NCBI RefSeq assembly: GCF_028613635.1
Contig: NZ_JAQRMY010000002.1
Coordinates: forward strand, 992,001 to 1,056,000
Length of the DNA: 64,000 nt
Reading direction: 5' to 3'
DNA from: Devosia sp. ZB163
Lineage (GTDB): Bacteria; Pseudomonadota; Alphaproteobacteria; Rhizobiales; Devosiaceae
Shown: positions 49,296 to 60,111 of the stretch, in pieces
How positions within the stretch are numbered: position 1 is the stretch's first letter
Layout of the letters: each line of letters opens with the position of its first letter
Notes under the pieces: generated by a model
Seen by the model: only the letters and a program-made list of their open reading frames with translations
Told to the model about the DNA's origin: nothing
Databases searched by the model: none
Program-made: the position numbers and the translations under genes

Positions 49296-49901
49296 TCACC
49301 AGGGCTCGAAGACGATCTCCGGCCAAACCGAACGGGCCCGTTCACCCTTCTTCGTGTGGGTCACGCGATTGTCCAGGGTCCGGTTCGGGGCGAGGCGGAA
49401 GCTGAACACATCATCGAGCCCGAACGGTGCGTAGAGCTCGATATCCCCCGCCCCGCCAAGCCGCGCCGCCACCGAATGGGCCACCGTCGCGAAACGATCC
49501 ACAGCCTCGCACGATGAGCGGAGCGGCGGATAGGAACCGCCGAAGCGCTCGGGGTACCACAGGTGCACCCGCGCCTGGTTGCGCAACTGCGCGGGCAGAG
49601 GCAGATCCGCAAAGACCGCCTCGGCATTCTTCATGGTCCGGTCCTCGGCCTCATAGCTGAGGTCCGTCGCATCGAAATAGAACAGGTCGATGTCGTTGAT
49701 GCCCGTCAGTGGGGACCGGCCGGTGAGGTGGTTCCACACCGTGTTGTAGATCGCGCCGGAAACCAGCCAGCAGTCCGGCAGGTTGAGCGCCCGTGCCCGC
49801 ACCAGCACGTCAGACAGCAGATCCGAACTCCTGATGATCTCGCGGAGCGCGTCGGCCTGGGCCGCAGCCGATAGTCCGGACAGGCGAAGGTGGTTGCTCA
49901 T
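49296..49901 (-). CDS. Nucleotidyltransferase family protein (PF06042-like)
   Basis: A 201-residue protein of the DUF925/NTP_transf_6 family: CWLVSGAIYNTVWNHLTGR, then INDIDLFYFDATDLSYEAED with the paired Asp of a polymerase-beta-like active site, then VHLWYPERFG and SSCEAVDRFATVAHSV. Members are predicted nucleotidyltransferases of unknown target. The ATG at 49901 begins MSNHLRLSG. It is separate from ftsB by about 100 bases. Confidence 0.83.
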   Translation of the reverse strand: MSNHLRLSGLSAAAQADALREIIRSSDLLSDVLVRARALNLPDCWLVSGAIYNTVWNHLTGRSPLTGINDIDLFYFDATDLSYEAEDRTMKNAEAVFADLPLPAQLRNQARVHLWYPERFGGSYPPLRSSCEAVDRFATVAHSVAARLGGAGDIELYAPFGLDDVFSFRLAPNRTLDNRVTHTKKGERARSVWPEIVFEPW

Positions 49902-50010
49902 GACGCGAAGGCTAGCTGATTCCCCTGCCCGCAACCGTCAGGGTTTGCCGCCTGCCAGCACGGCCAGGGGCGCGGCCGGGGCACCTGCTCCAGCCGCAAA
50001 ACTTGCTCGG

Positions 50011-50041
50011 GCGGGCCGTCTCGTTCGTAAACGGGGCCCGC
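50011..50041 (-). terminator. Hairpin after eno
   Basis: On the minus strand GCGGGCC and GGCCCGC pair, with CGTT/AACG stacked inside, starting 16 bases after the eno stop. A run AAGTTTTG follows 11 bases later. It probably ends the eno transcript. Confidence 0.5.
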
Positions 50042-50056
50042 ATCGCCGAGTGAGCC

Positions 50057-51370
<1,314 letters not shown>

Positions 51371-51461
51371 TTAGACAAGGCACATGACACAGTGAAGGGG
51401 GACGGGAGAATATTTCGCGAGTCTGCCGCCCCGCCGTCACTCCTGGCTGTGCCGAATGCCC

Positions 51462-51863
51462 TCAACGCTCGGCAGCCCGTCGCGCCGCAACGAAGGCGAC
51501 GCCGTCGGGAAGGCGGCTTGTAGTGGGGCTATCCTCGTCGAGCACACGCCAGAACGGGGTGATGGCTTCACTTGGCAGGCCCGCTGCGTGGGCTTCAAGA
51601 GCGGCTTCAGCGACAGTTCGCAGGTGGTAGCCGGTATAGATCGGACAGGTGACCTCGGCATCGTGGCGCTCCGCCAATGCGCGCCGCATAGCCTTGGTGT
51701 CGACGGTCTGGCCAGGCGGGATCGACGACATGAAGTCGGCAATCATCCGCGCGGTAGGGACCAGCGTGATCTGGCCGGCACGCATGCCGGCGATGCTGAT
51801 GGGAGCCGGCTTCACTACCGGTTCGGCTGGTGCGTTGAGCTTCTCGGTCCAAGACTTGGCCAT
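51462..51863 (-). CDS. Hypothetical protein next to AraC/GyrI regulator
   Basis: A 133-residue protein, MAKSWTEKLN followed by AGMRAGQITLVPTARMIADF, IPPGQTVDTKAMRRALAERH, CPIYTGYHLRTVAEAALEAH and TPFWRVLDEDSP. The order 'IP.G...T...R..L' then 'PfWRVld.d' distantly recalls the DNA-binding half of alkyltransferase-like proteins (IP-x-G and PWHRV motifs), but this is weak. It starts two bases after the stop of the AraC-type gene, so they form one transcript. No function assigned. Confidence 0.65.
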   Translation of the reverse strand: MAKSWTEKLNAPAEPVVKPAPISIAGMRAGQITLVPTARMIADFMSSIPPGQTVDTKAMRRALAERHDAEVTCPIYTGYHLRTVAEAALEAHAAGLPSEAITPFWRVLDEDSPTTSRLPDGVAFVAARRAAER

Positions 51864-51865
51864 GA

Positions 51866-52693
51866 TCACACCAGCGGCAGGTAGAGAACGGTGAGCAATT
51901 CCGACGGCGCCGTGTCGCGCGGACTGTTCAGGTATTCCTCCAGCACCGGGGCATCGGCGATGTCGCGGCCGGACTGCGGCAGCCAGGTGCCGAACATCCA
52001 GTTGTACTCGGCGAGCATGTCGGGGTACGGGCCCTTGTGGCGCAGCACGGCGTAGTCGCCGGCGCGGGTCGTGGTGACCGGCAGGCCCGGGGGCGGCGAA
52101 CTCAACGTGGCGGCCGCGGCCGAGCGGAGTTCGTCCACCGGCACAGCACTCGGATCGTCGCCGTAGACCCCGAACATGCGGGTATTCTGGTCGATCAACC
52201 CAGCCGTGGCGAGGCGGCCGAACAGCTGATCGAAGGCCATGCCGATGTTCATGTAGTCGCCGACATGCGGCTCGGTGGCGATGGTCATCGCCGGCAGATG
52301 CCGGACCTCCACCGCATAGTGTGGGGTCGGGGCGCCGTTTCGCGCCGGGTTGAACACGGTGTGGCTGCCTTCTCGGCGATATCGCGCCGGCGGCATGCCA
52401 TAGGCGTCGGCGAAGATACGTGTGAACGACTGCAGATTGTCGTAGCCGGAACGCTTCGCGATGGCCTCGACCGGCGCATCGGTGTTGGCCAGCTCGTTGG
52501 CCGCGCGCATCAGCCGGAGGCGGCGGACTGCAGCGGCAACGGTCTCGCCGCGCATCGCCGAATAGACGCGGTGCCAATGCCACGGCGACATGGCGGCGAC
52601 GTCGGCGAGGCGCTCGAGATCGAGCGGCTCATCGAGGTGATCGTAGATGTAGGCGGTGACGCGGTTGATGCGGTCTTCGTAGCTGTGGGTCAT
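51866..52693 (-). CDS. AraC-family regulator with GyrI-like effector domain
   Basis: A 275-residue protein. Two HTH units occupy residues 1-105 (LDLERLADVAAMSPWHWHRVY and APVEAIAKRSGYDNLQSFTR, then PARYR). The C-terminal 150 residues, from YAVEVRHLPAMTIATEPHVG to LLTVLYLPLV, are a GyrI-like/SOUL-type ligand domain, as in Rob and SbmC. The ATG at 52693 has GAGG seven bases upstream. It probably senses a small hydrophobic or cationic ligand and controls the ORF behind it. Confidence 0.87.
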   Translation of the reverse strand: MTHSYEDRINRVTAYIYDHLDEPLDLERLADVAAMSPWHWHRVYSAMRGETVAAAVRRLRLMRAANELANTDAPVEAIAKRSGYDNLQSFTRIFADAYGMPPARYRREGSHTVFNPARNGAPTPHYAVEVRHLPAMTIATEPHVGDYMNIGMAFDQLFGRLATAGLIDQNTRMFGVYGDDPSAVPVDELRSAAAATLSSPPPGLPVTTTRAGDYAVLRHKGPYPDMLAEYNWMFGTWLPQSGRDIADAPVLEEYLNSPRDTAPSELLTVLYLPLV

Positions 52694-52737
52694 GGGCATA
52701 CCTCGTGATGACGATGGTGTGCCATGAGCCGATTTCA

Positions 52738-53703
52738 CTAGTCTTGCGGACCTTGCACGCGACCATTGGCGATCAACCAGGTCACGGCCTCTTGCACCGC
52801 CTCGAGCGACGAGTAGCGCGGAGTGAAGCCGAGCAGGCGCTTTGCCTTCTCCATGGAGTGGCTGGGGCTTCGCACGATGTGTTCCCACGTCGCTTCAGCC
52901 TCCTCGGGCACCTGATGCGTGCGCCACTCGTCGAACGGCAGGTAGCGCAGTTTCGGCTCATGCCCGAACCAGCGGTACATCGCCTCGGCATAGCCCCGCA
53001 GGTTCACCGCCTGCGGCGAGACGGCGTTGAAGGTCTCGCCAACCGAGGCCGACCGGTTGGCGATGATCGCCATGATCAGCCCCGCGATGTCGTCCGCATG
53101 CACGTGATGGACCGTCTCGAGTCCGAAGTTCGGCAGCGTCAGCTCCTCACCACGCGCGATCCGCGAGAAGACCTCGGAGTTGAAATGTCCGGCCGGATTG
53201 AGCGGATCCCAGCCCGGGCCGACGATGTGCCCCGGGCGAAACAGGGTCGCGGGAAAACCCGTGCGGCTCGCCTGGTCCAGTAACCAGGTCTCCATTGCCG
53301 CCTTCTGTATCCCGTACTCGCCGAACGGGTTGAGCGGCTGGTCTTCGGTCGCCGGCACCGCAGCGTTGTGCCCGTAGACCCAGATCGTTCCGCAATGGAG
53401 GAAATGCTGGACGCGGCCGCGCAGCGCTTCGACCAGATGCTGGGTGCGCGGCAGCACGAAGCTGATCATGTCGATGACGATATCGCCACCCAGCCCCGCG
53501 ACGGTGGAGCCAAACGTCCCCTCGTGCTCGGCGGCGTCGCGATCGATCAGCACCGTTTCTACACGATCCCACGCTCTGTGCGGACGATAGGGCTTGTGTC
53601 GCCCCCGGGTCACATTGACGACCTGGTGGCCGGCATCGACCAGCCGTGGCACCAGATAGGTCCCCACGTGGCCGCTGCCGCCAATGATCACGACCTTCGA
53701 CAT
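52738..53703 (-). CDS. NAD-dependent epimerase/dehydratase family protein
   Basis: A 321-residue extended short-chain dehydrogenase. The NAD motif is IIGGSGHVGTYLVPRL; the active site YGIQKAAME supplies Tyr and Lys, with HCGTIWVYG before it. Substrate unknown; the fold is that of nucleotide-sugar epimerases, but the N-terminal GGSGHVG form resembles atypical NmrA/CSP41-like members. It stands alone, 44 bases upstream of the AraC gene on the same strand. Confidence 0.83.
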   Translation of the reverse strand: MSKVVIIGGSGHVGTYLVPRLVDAGHQVVNVTRGRHKPYRPHRAWDRVETVLIDRDAAEHEGTFGSTVAGLGGDIVIDMISFVLPRTQHLVEALRGRVQHFLHCGTIWVYGHNAAVPATEDQPLNPFGEYGIQKAAMETWLLDQASRTGFPATLFRPGHIVGPGWDPLNPAGHFNSEVFSRIARGEELTLPNFGLETVHHVHADDIAGLIMAIIANRSASVGETFNAVSPQAVNLRGYAEAMYRWFGHEPKLRYLPFDEWRTHQVPEEAEATWEHIVRSPSHSMEKAKRLLGFTPRYSSLEAVQEAVTWLIANGRVQGPQD

Positions 53704-54081
53704 GCTGTCCTCCCGTTTGCTACTGGTCTAGCTCAGCCTGCCCGGCGAGGCGACAGGGATGTGCAGAAGCGCCCGAATGACCGGAGCCATCGGGTTGATC
53801 ACCTGTCTCGCCGCCTTCAGGAGAATGCGGCATGGGCGGGACTTCGTCCCGTGGCGGTAGTCCGCCAAATCTAGAAGGTGGGACTGTCGCCCCGCCCATT
53901 GCGAACGGTCTTTTGGCCCTCCGGCACCACGAAGCGATGCAGGAACCGGCTGACCCCAGGGGGGGCGGCCTCCCCCTGGCCCGAACCCTCAACGCAGTGC
54001 CCCGTCGGCACCTCGCATCGATGAGGTGAGTGCAGTATAAGGCTCGCCCCGGGTGCGGGGATTGATTTCACGAGAAAGTCC
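53704..54081. other. Gene-free stretch with a folded element
   Basis: No supported gene lies in these 378 bases. At 53832-53899 the outer arms ATGGGCGGG and CCCGCCCAT close a structure that contains hairpins GGGAC-TTC-GTCCC and TGGCGG-TAGT-CCGCCA. At 53956-53979 CCAGGGGG and CCCCCTGG form another hairpin. The short open frame across 53832-54029 has no recognisable product. The region separates two divergent genes and must hold their promoters. Confidence 0.5.
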
Positions 54082-54621
54082 ATGTCCATCCTGCCGCTCG
54101 CCGCTCTGGGCGACCGCATCGTAATCAGCGGCCCCTCCAATTCCGGCAAATCCACCCTTGCGGTCGCGCTGGCGCGCAAGCTGGATGTGCCGGCCGTGCA
54201 TCTCGACCTTCTGCGCCACAAGCCGAACACCAATTGGGAAGTAAGGCCGGCCGAGGAGTTCCAGCAGGCCCACGCCGACGCTGTCGCCGGCGAAGGCTGG
54301 ATCATCGAAGGCAACTACACGAGCCTGTTCCCGCCCCGGCTCGCCAGGGCCACCGGCGTCATCTACTTGGGCAGCGAGCCGGTCCGCGGCGCGCTGCGCT
54401 ACTTCCGCCGCACGCTGTTCGAGAAAGGTCGACGCGCCGGGCAGCTCGAGGGCAACATCGACCGCATCAACTTCCGGATGCTGCACTGGATACTCGTTGC
54501 CCAGCCACCCAAGCACAGCCGCGACCGCGACGTGCTGCGGGCCGCCGGGCTGCCCATGGTCGAACTCGCATCCATGAGCGAACTGAGCAGCCTCTACGAG
54601 GCCTGGAACTTCAGCCGATAG
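54082..54621 (+). CDS. P-loop adenylate kinase-like (FlaR-type) protein
   Basis: A 179-residue P-loop protein. Walker A is ISGPSNSGKSTLAVALARKL, followed by VPAVHLDLLRHKPN and WIIEGNY, the substrate-lid pattern of adenylate-kinase/FlaR-like predicted kinases. RYFRRTLFEKGRRAGQ is the basic lid region. Substrate unknown. Its end is three bases from the end of the convergent dld gene. Confidence 0.8.
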   Translation: MSILPLAALGDRIVISGPSNSGKSTLAVALARKLDVPAVHLDLLRHKPNTNWEVRPAEEFQQAHADAVAGEGWIIEGNYTSLFPPRLARATGVIYLGSEPVRGALRYFRRTLFEKGRRAGQLEGNIDRINFRMLHWILVAQPPKHSRDRDVLRAAGLPMVELASMSELSSLYEAWNFSR

Positions 54622-54624
54622 GCG

Positions 54625-56328
54625 TCAGTGAGTATGCTCCGGCTCGCCGGCATAGTGCCGGTGCTTGGTGTCGCCGCCGATACCGGGGTTGAAGCTGTTG
54701 GTCGGGTCGAGCGAGCGGTAGAAATCGCGCTGTTCGGCCTTGGCCTCGTAGACATGCCCGACATTGTGCTCGGCCGGGTACTGGGCGCCGCGCCGGTCGA
54801 GCTGCTCCAGCATCGCATGCTTCACCGCATGCGCGTCGGCACCTTTCTTGAGCACGTAGTCCTGGTGCAGCACGTGGCAGAGGAAGTGCCCGTAGTAGAG
54901 CTTGAGCGCCAGCTTGTCGTCGATCTCGGCCGGCAGGTGCTCGTACCAGTCGGGATCGTTGCGCCGTAGCGCAATGTCGAGCGCCAGCAGGCCTCCGGTG
55001 TCCTTCTCGTGCAGCAGGCTATAGCGGATCGCCGCACCCGCAGCGGCGAAGCGGTGGAGGAAGGCCTGTGCCCCTTCCCTGGGCGTGCAGCGGAAGTAAC
55101 CGCCCTCGGCCGTCGCAAACAGCCGCTCGAGCAGGCTCTCCGCCTCGGCGATGCCGTCCCCCGACATGCGGAGCATCAAATGGTGCTCGTAGCGGTCGCG
55201 ATACTCGAGCATTCGCTTGGGCAGATGCTCCGGAAAGAACCGGCTCAGGCCCTGCAACACCCGGTCGCTGAACTGTTGAGGCAAGAGGGGCAGCTTGTTG
55301 AGCGTCGCATCCGCCCTGCCCTTCATGTTGAAGAAGGTCGGCATCACGTCGGTGCCGAACCGCTGGATGACGAGGAACGTATCCTTGCCGTAGCGGCGGG
55401 CCACATCGAACATGTCGCGGTGCATGTACTCGCCGGCGACGGGAAGCGACTCGAGCGCCAACAACTCGCGCCGCAGCTGAGTCAGCACCGCCACGTCGTT
55501 GGTACCTATGTAGAACACCTGCTCGGCGCCGGCCTTCTCGAACGTATCGAGCCGTACGGCAAAGACTGCAAGCTTGCCCCCACACCCCGCCGCCTCGTGC
55601 AGGCGCCGTGGATCGGCATTGAACCGCGCCGCGGTAGGCTCATCGACCTGCCGCACGCGCTGGGCGTACTCGCTGTCCGACGCGAGGCCCACATTGTGCC
55701 GGACGTCCTCCGGGGCGTAGCTGCCCGACTGCAGCCGATCCAGGATCTCTTCCGGTGTGGTGCCGAGATCGATACCGAGGTGATTGACGAGCTCGAGCTG
55801 GCCGTCGGCGCCGATCTGGGCAAAGAGCGAGAGCTCTGTATAGGCTGGCCCCCGCTGCACCAGCGAGCCGCCGGAATTGTTGCAGACGCCGCCTACGATC
55901 GAGGCGCCGAGGCAGGATGAGCCGATCACCGAATGGGGCAGCCGGCCAAGGGGCTTCAGGAGGCGCTCCAGACGGTCCAGCGTACCGCCCGGGAAACTGA
56001 CAATCTGTTTGCCCCCATCCAGCAACTGGATGCCCGAGAGCCGCAGAGTGTTCACGACAACGACAGGCCGATCGTAGTGGCCGCTGGGCGTCGAGCCCTC
56101 GGTAAGGCCGGTGTTGGCGGCCTGCATGATGACGATGGCGTCGTGCCGTACCGTTGCCTCAAGCACGCGCCAGAGCTCCAGCAGCGTGCCGGGCTTGGCG
56201 ACCGCCACTGCGTCACCCTCGCCCGAGCGGAAACCCCGCCGGTAACGCTCGGTGCTCTTGCTGCCTGTCAGGAGATAGCGCCGCCCGACGGCAGCGCGGA
56301 GTTCGTCGACGAGTTGGTTTTCGGGCAC
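54625..56328 (-). CDS. dld: D-lactate dehydrogenase (quinone)
   Basis: A 567-residue FAD enzyme like E. coli Dld (571 residues). It oxidises D-lactate to pyruvate and passes electrons to quinone at the inner membrane. The FAD domain shows VIMQAANTGLTEGSTPSG, SVIGSSCLGASIVGGVCNNSGG, and PGGTLDRLERLLKPLGR. The membrane-binding and cap parts follow, and the C-terminus has EHNVGHVYEA and DPTNSFNPGIGG. It begins one base after the stop of the upstream SDR gene. Confidence 0.94.
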   Translation of the reverse strand: MPENQLVDELRAAVGRRYLLTGSKSTERYRRGFRSGEGDAVAVAKPGTLLELWRVLEATVRHDAIVIMQAANTGLTEGSTPSGHYDRPVVVVNTLRLSGIQLLDGGKQIVSFPGGTLDRLERLLKPLGRLPHSVIGSSCLGASIVGGVCNNSGGSLVQRGPAYTELSLFAQIGADGQLELVNHLGIDLGTTPEEILDRLQSGSYAPEDVRHNVGLASDSEYAQRVRQVDEPTAARFNADPRRLHEAAGCGGKLAVFAVRLDTFEKAGAEQVFYIGTNDVAVLTQLRRELLALESLPVAGEYMHRDMFDVARRYGKDTFLVIQRFGTDVMPTFFNMKGRADATLNKLPLLPQQFSDRVLQGLSRFFPEHLPKRMLEYRDRYEHHLMLRMSGDGIAEAESLLERLFATAEGGYFRCTPREGAQAFLHRFAAAGAAIRYSLLHEKDTGGLLALDIALRRNDPDWYEHLPAEIDDKLALKLYYGHFLCHVLHQDYVLKKGADAHAVKHAMLEQLDRRGAQYPAEHNVGHVYEAKAEQRDFYRSLDPTNSFNPGIGGDTKHRHYAGEPEHTH

Positions 56329-56329
56329 G

Positions 56330-57373
56330 TCAGGTGGTCTTCTGCTTGATCAGCCCCAGCTTGATGACGCTATCAGCAGTAGCAAGGATGGCGTCCTTGG
56401 CCGGGATGAACTTCCGCCCTAGCAGCTTTTCGCCCTTGGAACCATCGAAGACCTTCTCGTTGCCGATGTCGTTGATGATCTGGCGGGCCGGCCCGCCGAA
56501 CCGGGCGATCAGCTTGATGATCCAGTCGGGCACGTGCTTCTCGGTGACGTGCCAGTCCGGGTGCGCGGTGCGCAGAATCTTGCCGATCTCCGGGAACGGC
56601 ACATACTCGGCAGTCGCCAGGTAGCGCTGCCCCACCGTCTCCGGGTTCTCGAGCGCCGCCACATGCAGCGCAGCAACATCGCGCACGTCGATGATCGAGA
56701 AGCCGTTGGAGGGCATGGCCGGCGTCGAACCGTCCAGCAGACCCGACACCATCCTGAGCGAGATGCTGGCATGCGTGTCGAGCGCCGGCCCGATGATCGC
56801 GCCCGGATGGATCGTCGTCAGCTCGATGCCGTGGTCCTTGGCAAAGGCCCAGGAGAACTGCTCGGCCTTGGTCTTGCCCACGCAATAGGCCCAGGTCCAC
56901 CGCATGTTGTCGAGGTTGGTGAAGTAGGTCTCGTCATAGACCCGCCGGCCGCTCGTCTGCCCGTGACCGTAGCCGACCGTCGCAATCGACGATGTCATGA
57001 TGATTCGCTTGATGCCCGCCTGGTTGGCGAACCGGAACACCCGCGTCGTGCCTTCAAGCGCCGGCCGAACAACGACATCCTGGTCCTTAGGCTCATCGGC
57101 GCGAATAACCGTCGCCACGTGCATCACCGTGGAGACGCCGCGCATGGCCTCTGCCCAGCCCTTGTCATCCAGCAGGTCGGCCTCGACGAGTTCGAGGTTG
57201 GCGAGAGGCCCCTGCCCCAGGTTCTCCCCGAGCGGCGCGGTGACTTCCCCCGCACGAGCCAGCGACCGCACGGTTCCCCGCACCCGGTAGCCCTTCCGCA
57301 GCAGTTCGAGGATCGTCCACTTGCCCACGAACCCGGTCGCGCCGGTGACAAGGATAAGGCCCTGCTCAGTCAT
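56330..57373 (-). CDS. Dihydroflavonol-reductase-like SDR family oxidoreductase
   Basis: A 347-residue extended SDR. The nucleotide motif is VTGATGFVGKWTILELL, RGTVRS favours NADPH, and the active site is YCVGKTKAE with Tyr and Lys after MTSSIATVGYG. The pattern resembles aldehyde/ketone reductases related to dihydroflavonol reductase. It precedes dld by one base, so it may be co-expressed with lactate oxidation; the substrate is not known. Confidence 0.85.
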   Translation of the reverse strand: MTEQGLILVTGATGFVGKWTILELLRKGYRVRGTVRSLARAGEVTAPLGENLGQGPLANLELVEADLLDDKGWAEAMRGVSTVMHVATVIRADEPKDQDVVVRPALEGTTRVFRFANQAGIKRIIMTSSIATVGYGHGQTSGRRVYDETYFTNLDNMRWTWAYCVGKTKAEQFSWAFAKDHGIELTTIHPGAIIGPALDTHASISLRMVSGLLDGSTPAMPSNGFSIIDVRDVAALHVAALENPETVGQRYLATAEYVPFPEIGKILRTAHPDWHVTEKHVPDWIIKLIARFGGPARQIINDIGNEKVFDGSKGEKLLGRKFIPAKDAILATADSVIKLGLIKQKTT

Positions 57374-57432
57374 GTCACTCTCCCCAAGACGAGTGTCCCA
57401 TTACCGCAGACCTTAAGTTCCGCGGTCAAACG

Positions 57433-57463
57433 AAAAAGGCGGCCCGGAATTCCGGACCGCCTT
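57433..57463 (-). terminator. Intrinsic terminator of the ribosomal/rpoA operon
   Basis: On the minus strand AAGGCGGTCCGG and CCGGGCCGCCTT form a long stem (one G-T pair) around AATT, followed by TTTTCG. It lies 27 bases after the rplQ stop and ends the spc-alpha transcript. Confidence 0.88.
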
Positions 57464-57489
57464 CTAACTCTGTGACCTAGACCACCGGC

Positions 57490-57912
57490 TTATGCCGCGG
57501 CGGCTTCGTCCTGCTCGACGTTCACCGGGCCGGAATCCAGACCCTTGGCATCGACGTCGCGATCGACGAACTCGATCACCGCGAGCGGGGCATTGTCGCC
57601 GTAGCGGAAGCCAGCCTTCAGGATGCGGATGTACCCACCCTGACGCTCCTTGTAGCGCGGGCCGAGAACGCCGAAGAGCTTCTGCACCTGCGTCTCGTCG
57701 CGCATCTGAGCGATCGCCTGGCGGCGGGCATGCAGGTCGCCGCGCTTGCCCAGCGTGATCAGCTTCTCGACGATCGGACGCAGTTCCTTGGCCTTGGGCA
57801 AGGTGGTCACGATCTGCTCGTGCTTGATCAGCGAGGCAGACATGTTGGCGAACATGGCCTTGCGATGGGCCGAGGTCCGGTTGAGCTTACGGTTCGCGTT
57901 ACCGTGGCGCAT
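57490..57912 (-). CDS. rplQ: 50S ribosomal protein L17
   Basis: A 140-residue L17. [20 protein letters not shown] is the family's N-terminal signature, with [19 protein letters not shown] and [17 protein letters not shown] following. The C-terminal acidic tail is typical of alphaproteobacteria. It is the last gene of the operon, 61 bases after rpoA, with a terminator behind. Confidence 0.97.
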   Translation of the reverse strand: MRHGNANRKLNRTSAHRKAMFANMSASLIKHEQIVTTLPKAKELRPIVEKLITLGKRGDLHARRQAIAQMRDETQVQKLFGVLGPRYKERQGGYIRILKAGFRYGDNAPLAVIEFVDRDVDAKGLDSGPVNVEQDEAAAA

Positions 57913-57973
57913 TTTGTTACTCCCTAAGGCCCGGGCGTCTCACGACGGGCGGTTAGCGGCTGTGTTGGCCGGC

Positions 57974-58993
57974 TTAATAATGATCTTCGTAGCGCTTGGC
58001 CAGATCGTCGATGTTCTCAGGCGGCCAGTTCGGCACGTCCATCCCGAGGTGCAGGCCCATCTGGGCGAGCACTTCCTTGATCTCGTTGAGCGACTTGCGG
58101 CCGAAGTTCGGCGTACGCAGCATCTCGGCTTCGGTCTTCTGGATCAGATCGCCGATGTAGACGATGTTGTCGTTCTTCAGGCAGTTCGCCGAACGGACCG
58201 ACAGCTCGAGCTCGTCGACCTTCTTGAGCAGCGCCGGGTTGAAGGCGAGCTCCGGAACAGCTTCCGGCCCCTTCTCCTTGGTGGGCTCTTCGAAGTTGAC
58301 GAACACCGACAGCTGATCCTGCAGGATACGCGCGGCGTAGGCCACGGCGTCATCCGGCGAGATCGCGCCGTTGGTTTCGACGGTCAGCGTCAGCTTGTCC
58401 TTGTCGAGGCTCTCGCCGGCACGCGTCGCATCAACCTTGTAGGAGACGCGGCGGACGGGCGAGAAGAGCGCGTCGACCGGGATGTAGCCGATCGGAGCGT
58501 CGTCCGGACGGTTCTTCACGGCCGGGACGTAACCCTTGCCGGTGTTGACCGTGAACTCGATGTTGATCTCGGCGCCGTCGTCGAGGTGGCAGATCACCAG
58601 CTCGGGGTTCAGCACTTCGATATCGCCGGAAACCTTGATGTCGCCGGCGGTAACGGCCGCCGGGCCCTGCTTGGTCAGCGTCAGCCGCTTCGGGCCCTCG
58701 CCGCCCATCTTCAGGGCGATCTCCTTGACGTTCAGCACGAGGTCGGTAATGTCCTCGCGCACGCCCGGCAGAGACGAGAACTCGTGCAGGATGCCGTCGA
58801 TCTGGATGGCAGTGACAGCCGCACCCTGAAGCGAGGAAAGCAGAACACGACGCAGCGCATTGCCCAGGGTAAGGCCGTAGCCGCGCTCGAGCGGCTCAGC
58901 CACAACCGAGGCGATGCGTACGTTACCGCTGTCCGAAACGATGTCCAGTTTGGTCGGCTTGATCAGTTCCTGCCAGTTCCGCTGGATGGTCAC
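57974..58993 (-). CDS. rpoA: RNA polymerase subunit alpha
   Basis: A 339-residue alpha subunit. The N-terminal domain (1-235) includes [20 protein letters not shown] for dimer and core assembly; the C-terminal domain (about 250-330) has [20 protein letters not shown] and [15 protein letters not shown] for UP-element and activator contact. Standard length for the group. Confidence 0.98.
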   Translation of the reverse strand: MTIQRNWQELIKPTKLDIVSDSGNVRIASVVAEPLERGYGLTLGNALRRVLLSSLQGAAVTAIQIDGILHEFSSLPGVREDITDLVLNVKEIALKMGGEGPKRLTLTKQGPAAVTAGDIKVSGDIEVLNPELVICHLDDGAEINIEFTVNTGKGYVPAVKNRPDDAPIGYIPVDALFSPVRRVSYKVDATRAGESLDKDKLTLTVETNGAISPDDAVAYAARILQDQLSVFVNFEEPTKEKGPEAVPELAFNPALLKKVDELELSVRSANCLKNDNIVYIGDLIQKTEAEMLRTPNFGRKSLNEIKEVLAQMGLHLGMDVPNWPPENIDDLAKRYEDHY

Positions 58994-59092
58994 GGTATTG
59001 TCCTTTCAAATGGGCGGTCCGCCTAACCGCCTGTCCAAAGCGATGTCCTATCCCGGCGCGAGAGCGCGCGCCGGGAGATCTACCGTGACAAA

Positions 59093-59485
59093 TCAGACGC
59101 GGCGGCGCTTGCGCGGCCGGCAACCGTTGTGCGGGATCGAGGTGACATCGCGGATGCTGGTGACGTTGAAGCCAGCAGCCTGCAGCGCACGAAGCGCCGA
59201 CTCGCGACCCGAACCGGGACCACGGACCTCGACCTCGAGGGTCTTCATGCCGTGTTCCTGGGCCTTCTTGGCCGCGTCTTCCGCCGCAACCTGGGCGGCA
59301 TAAGGGGTCGACTTGCGCGAACCCTTGAAACCCATCACGCCCGAGGACGACCAGGAGATCGTGTTACCCTGCACGTCGGTGATGGTGACCATGGTGTTGT
59401 TGAACGACGCATTCACGTGCGCCACACCATTGGTAATGTTCTTGCGCTCCTTACGACGGACGCGCGCGACTTCAGCTTTTGCCAA
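59093..59485 (-). CDS. rpsK: 30S ribosomal protein S11
   Basis: A 130-residue S11: [40 protein letters not shown], and the signature [19 protein letters not shown], ending [13 protein letters not shown]. The start is TTG, giving (M)[15 protein letters not shown]. It lies 82 bases after rpsM and 99 before rpoA. Confidence 0.97.
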   Translation of the reverse strand: MAKAEVARVRRKERKNITNGVAHVNASFNNTMVTITDVQGNTISWSSSGVMGFKGSRKSTPYAAQVAAEDAAKKAQEHGMKTLEVEVRGPGSGRESALRALQAAGFNVTSIRDVTSIPHNGCRPRKRRRV

Positions 59486-59567
59486 TTTGCTTCCTCAGTT
59501 CGATATCGACGCTGCCGTAGTTCCAGCAGCTACATCGGGATGGCGGAGAGGTACTCCGCAACCCCAG

Positions 59568-59936
59568 TTACTTCTTCTTGCCGGCGATCGGCTTGGCCGG
59601 ACCCTTGCGGGTGCGGGCATTGGTGTGGGTGCGCTGGCCACGGACCGGCAAACCCTTGCGGTGACGAAGGCCACGGTAGTTACCGAGGTCCATCAGCCGC
59701 TTGATGTTCATGGCGACGTTACGGCGGAGGTCACCCTCCACGACGTAGTCGCGGTCGATCGCCTCACGGATCTGGATGACCTCGGCGTCAGTCAGATCAT
59801 TCACGCGACGCTCAGTCGGGATCCCCACCTTCTCGGTGATGTCCTGGGCGAACTTCGGACCGATGCCGTGGATGTACTGAAGCGCGATGACAACGCGCTT
59901 ATTGGTCGGGATATTGACGCCAGCAATACGAGCCAC
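59568..59936 (-). CDS. rpsM: 30S ribosomal protein S13
   Basis: A 122-residue S13: [31 protein letters not shown], the core [20 protein letters not shown] and [17 protein letters not shown] at the end. It binds the head of the 30S subunit and contacts the P-site tRNA. The 175 bases between adk and rpsM hold no gene I can support. Confidence 0.97.
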   Translation of the reverse strand: MARIAGVNIPTNKRVVIALQYIHGIGPKFAQDITEKVGIPTERRVNDLTDAEVIQIREAIDRDYVVEGDLRRNVAMNIKRLMDLGNYRGLRHRKGLPVRGQRTHTNARTRKGPAKPIAGKKK

Positions 59937-60111
59937 GTCCGCTCTCCTTTAGTCGGCGGCCGAAGCCACCCGTTTGATAACGACAAGGGACCGGAGTCCG
60001 ACCCCTCACTCTGCGAGGAACCGAATCCAGCCCAATAATCCATGAGACTGGCGCGGTTCATAAGGACATGGCCCGGCAGAGTCAACTGCCGAGGGCCCTG
60101 CCCCGGTCATA

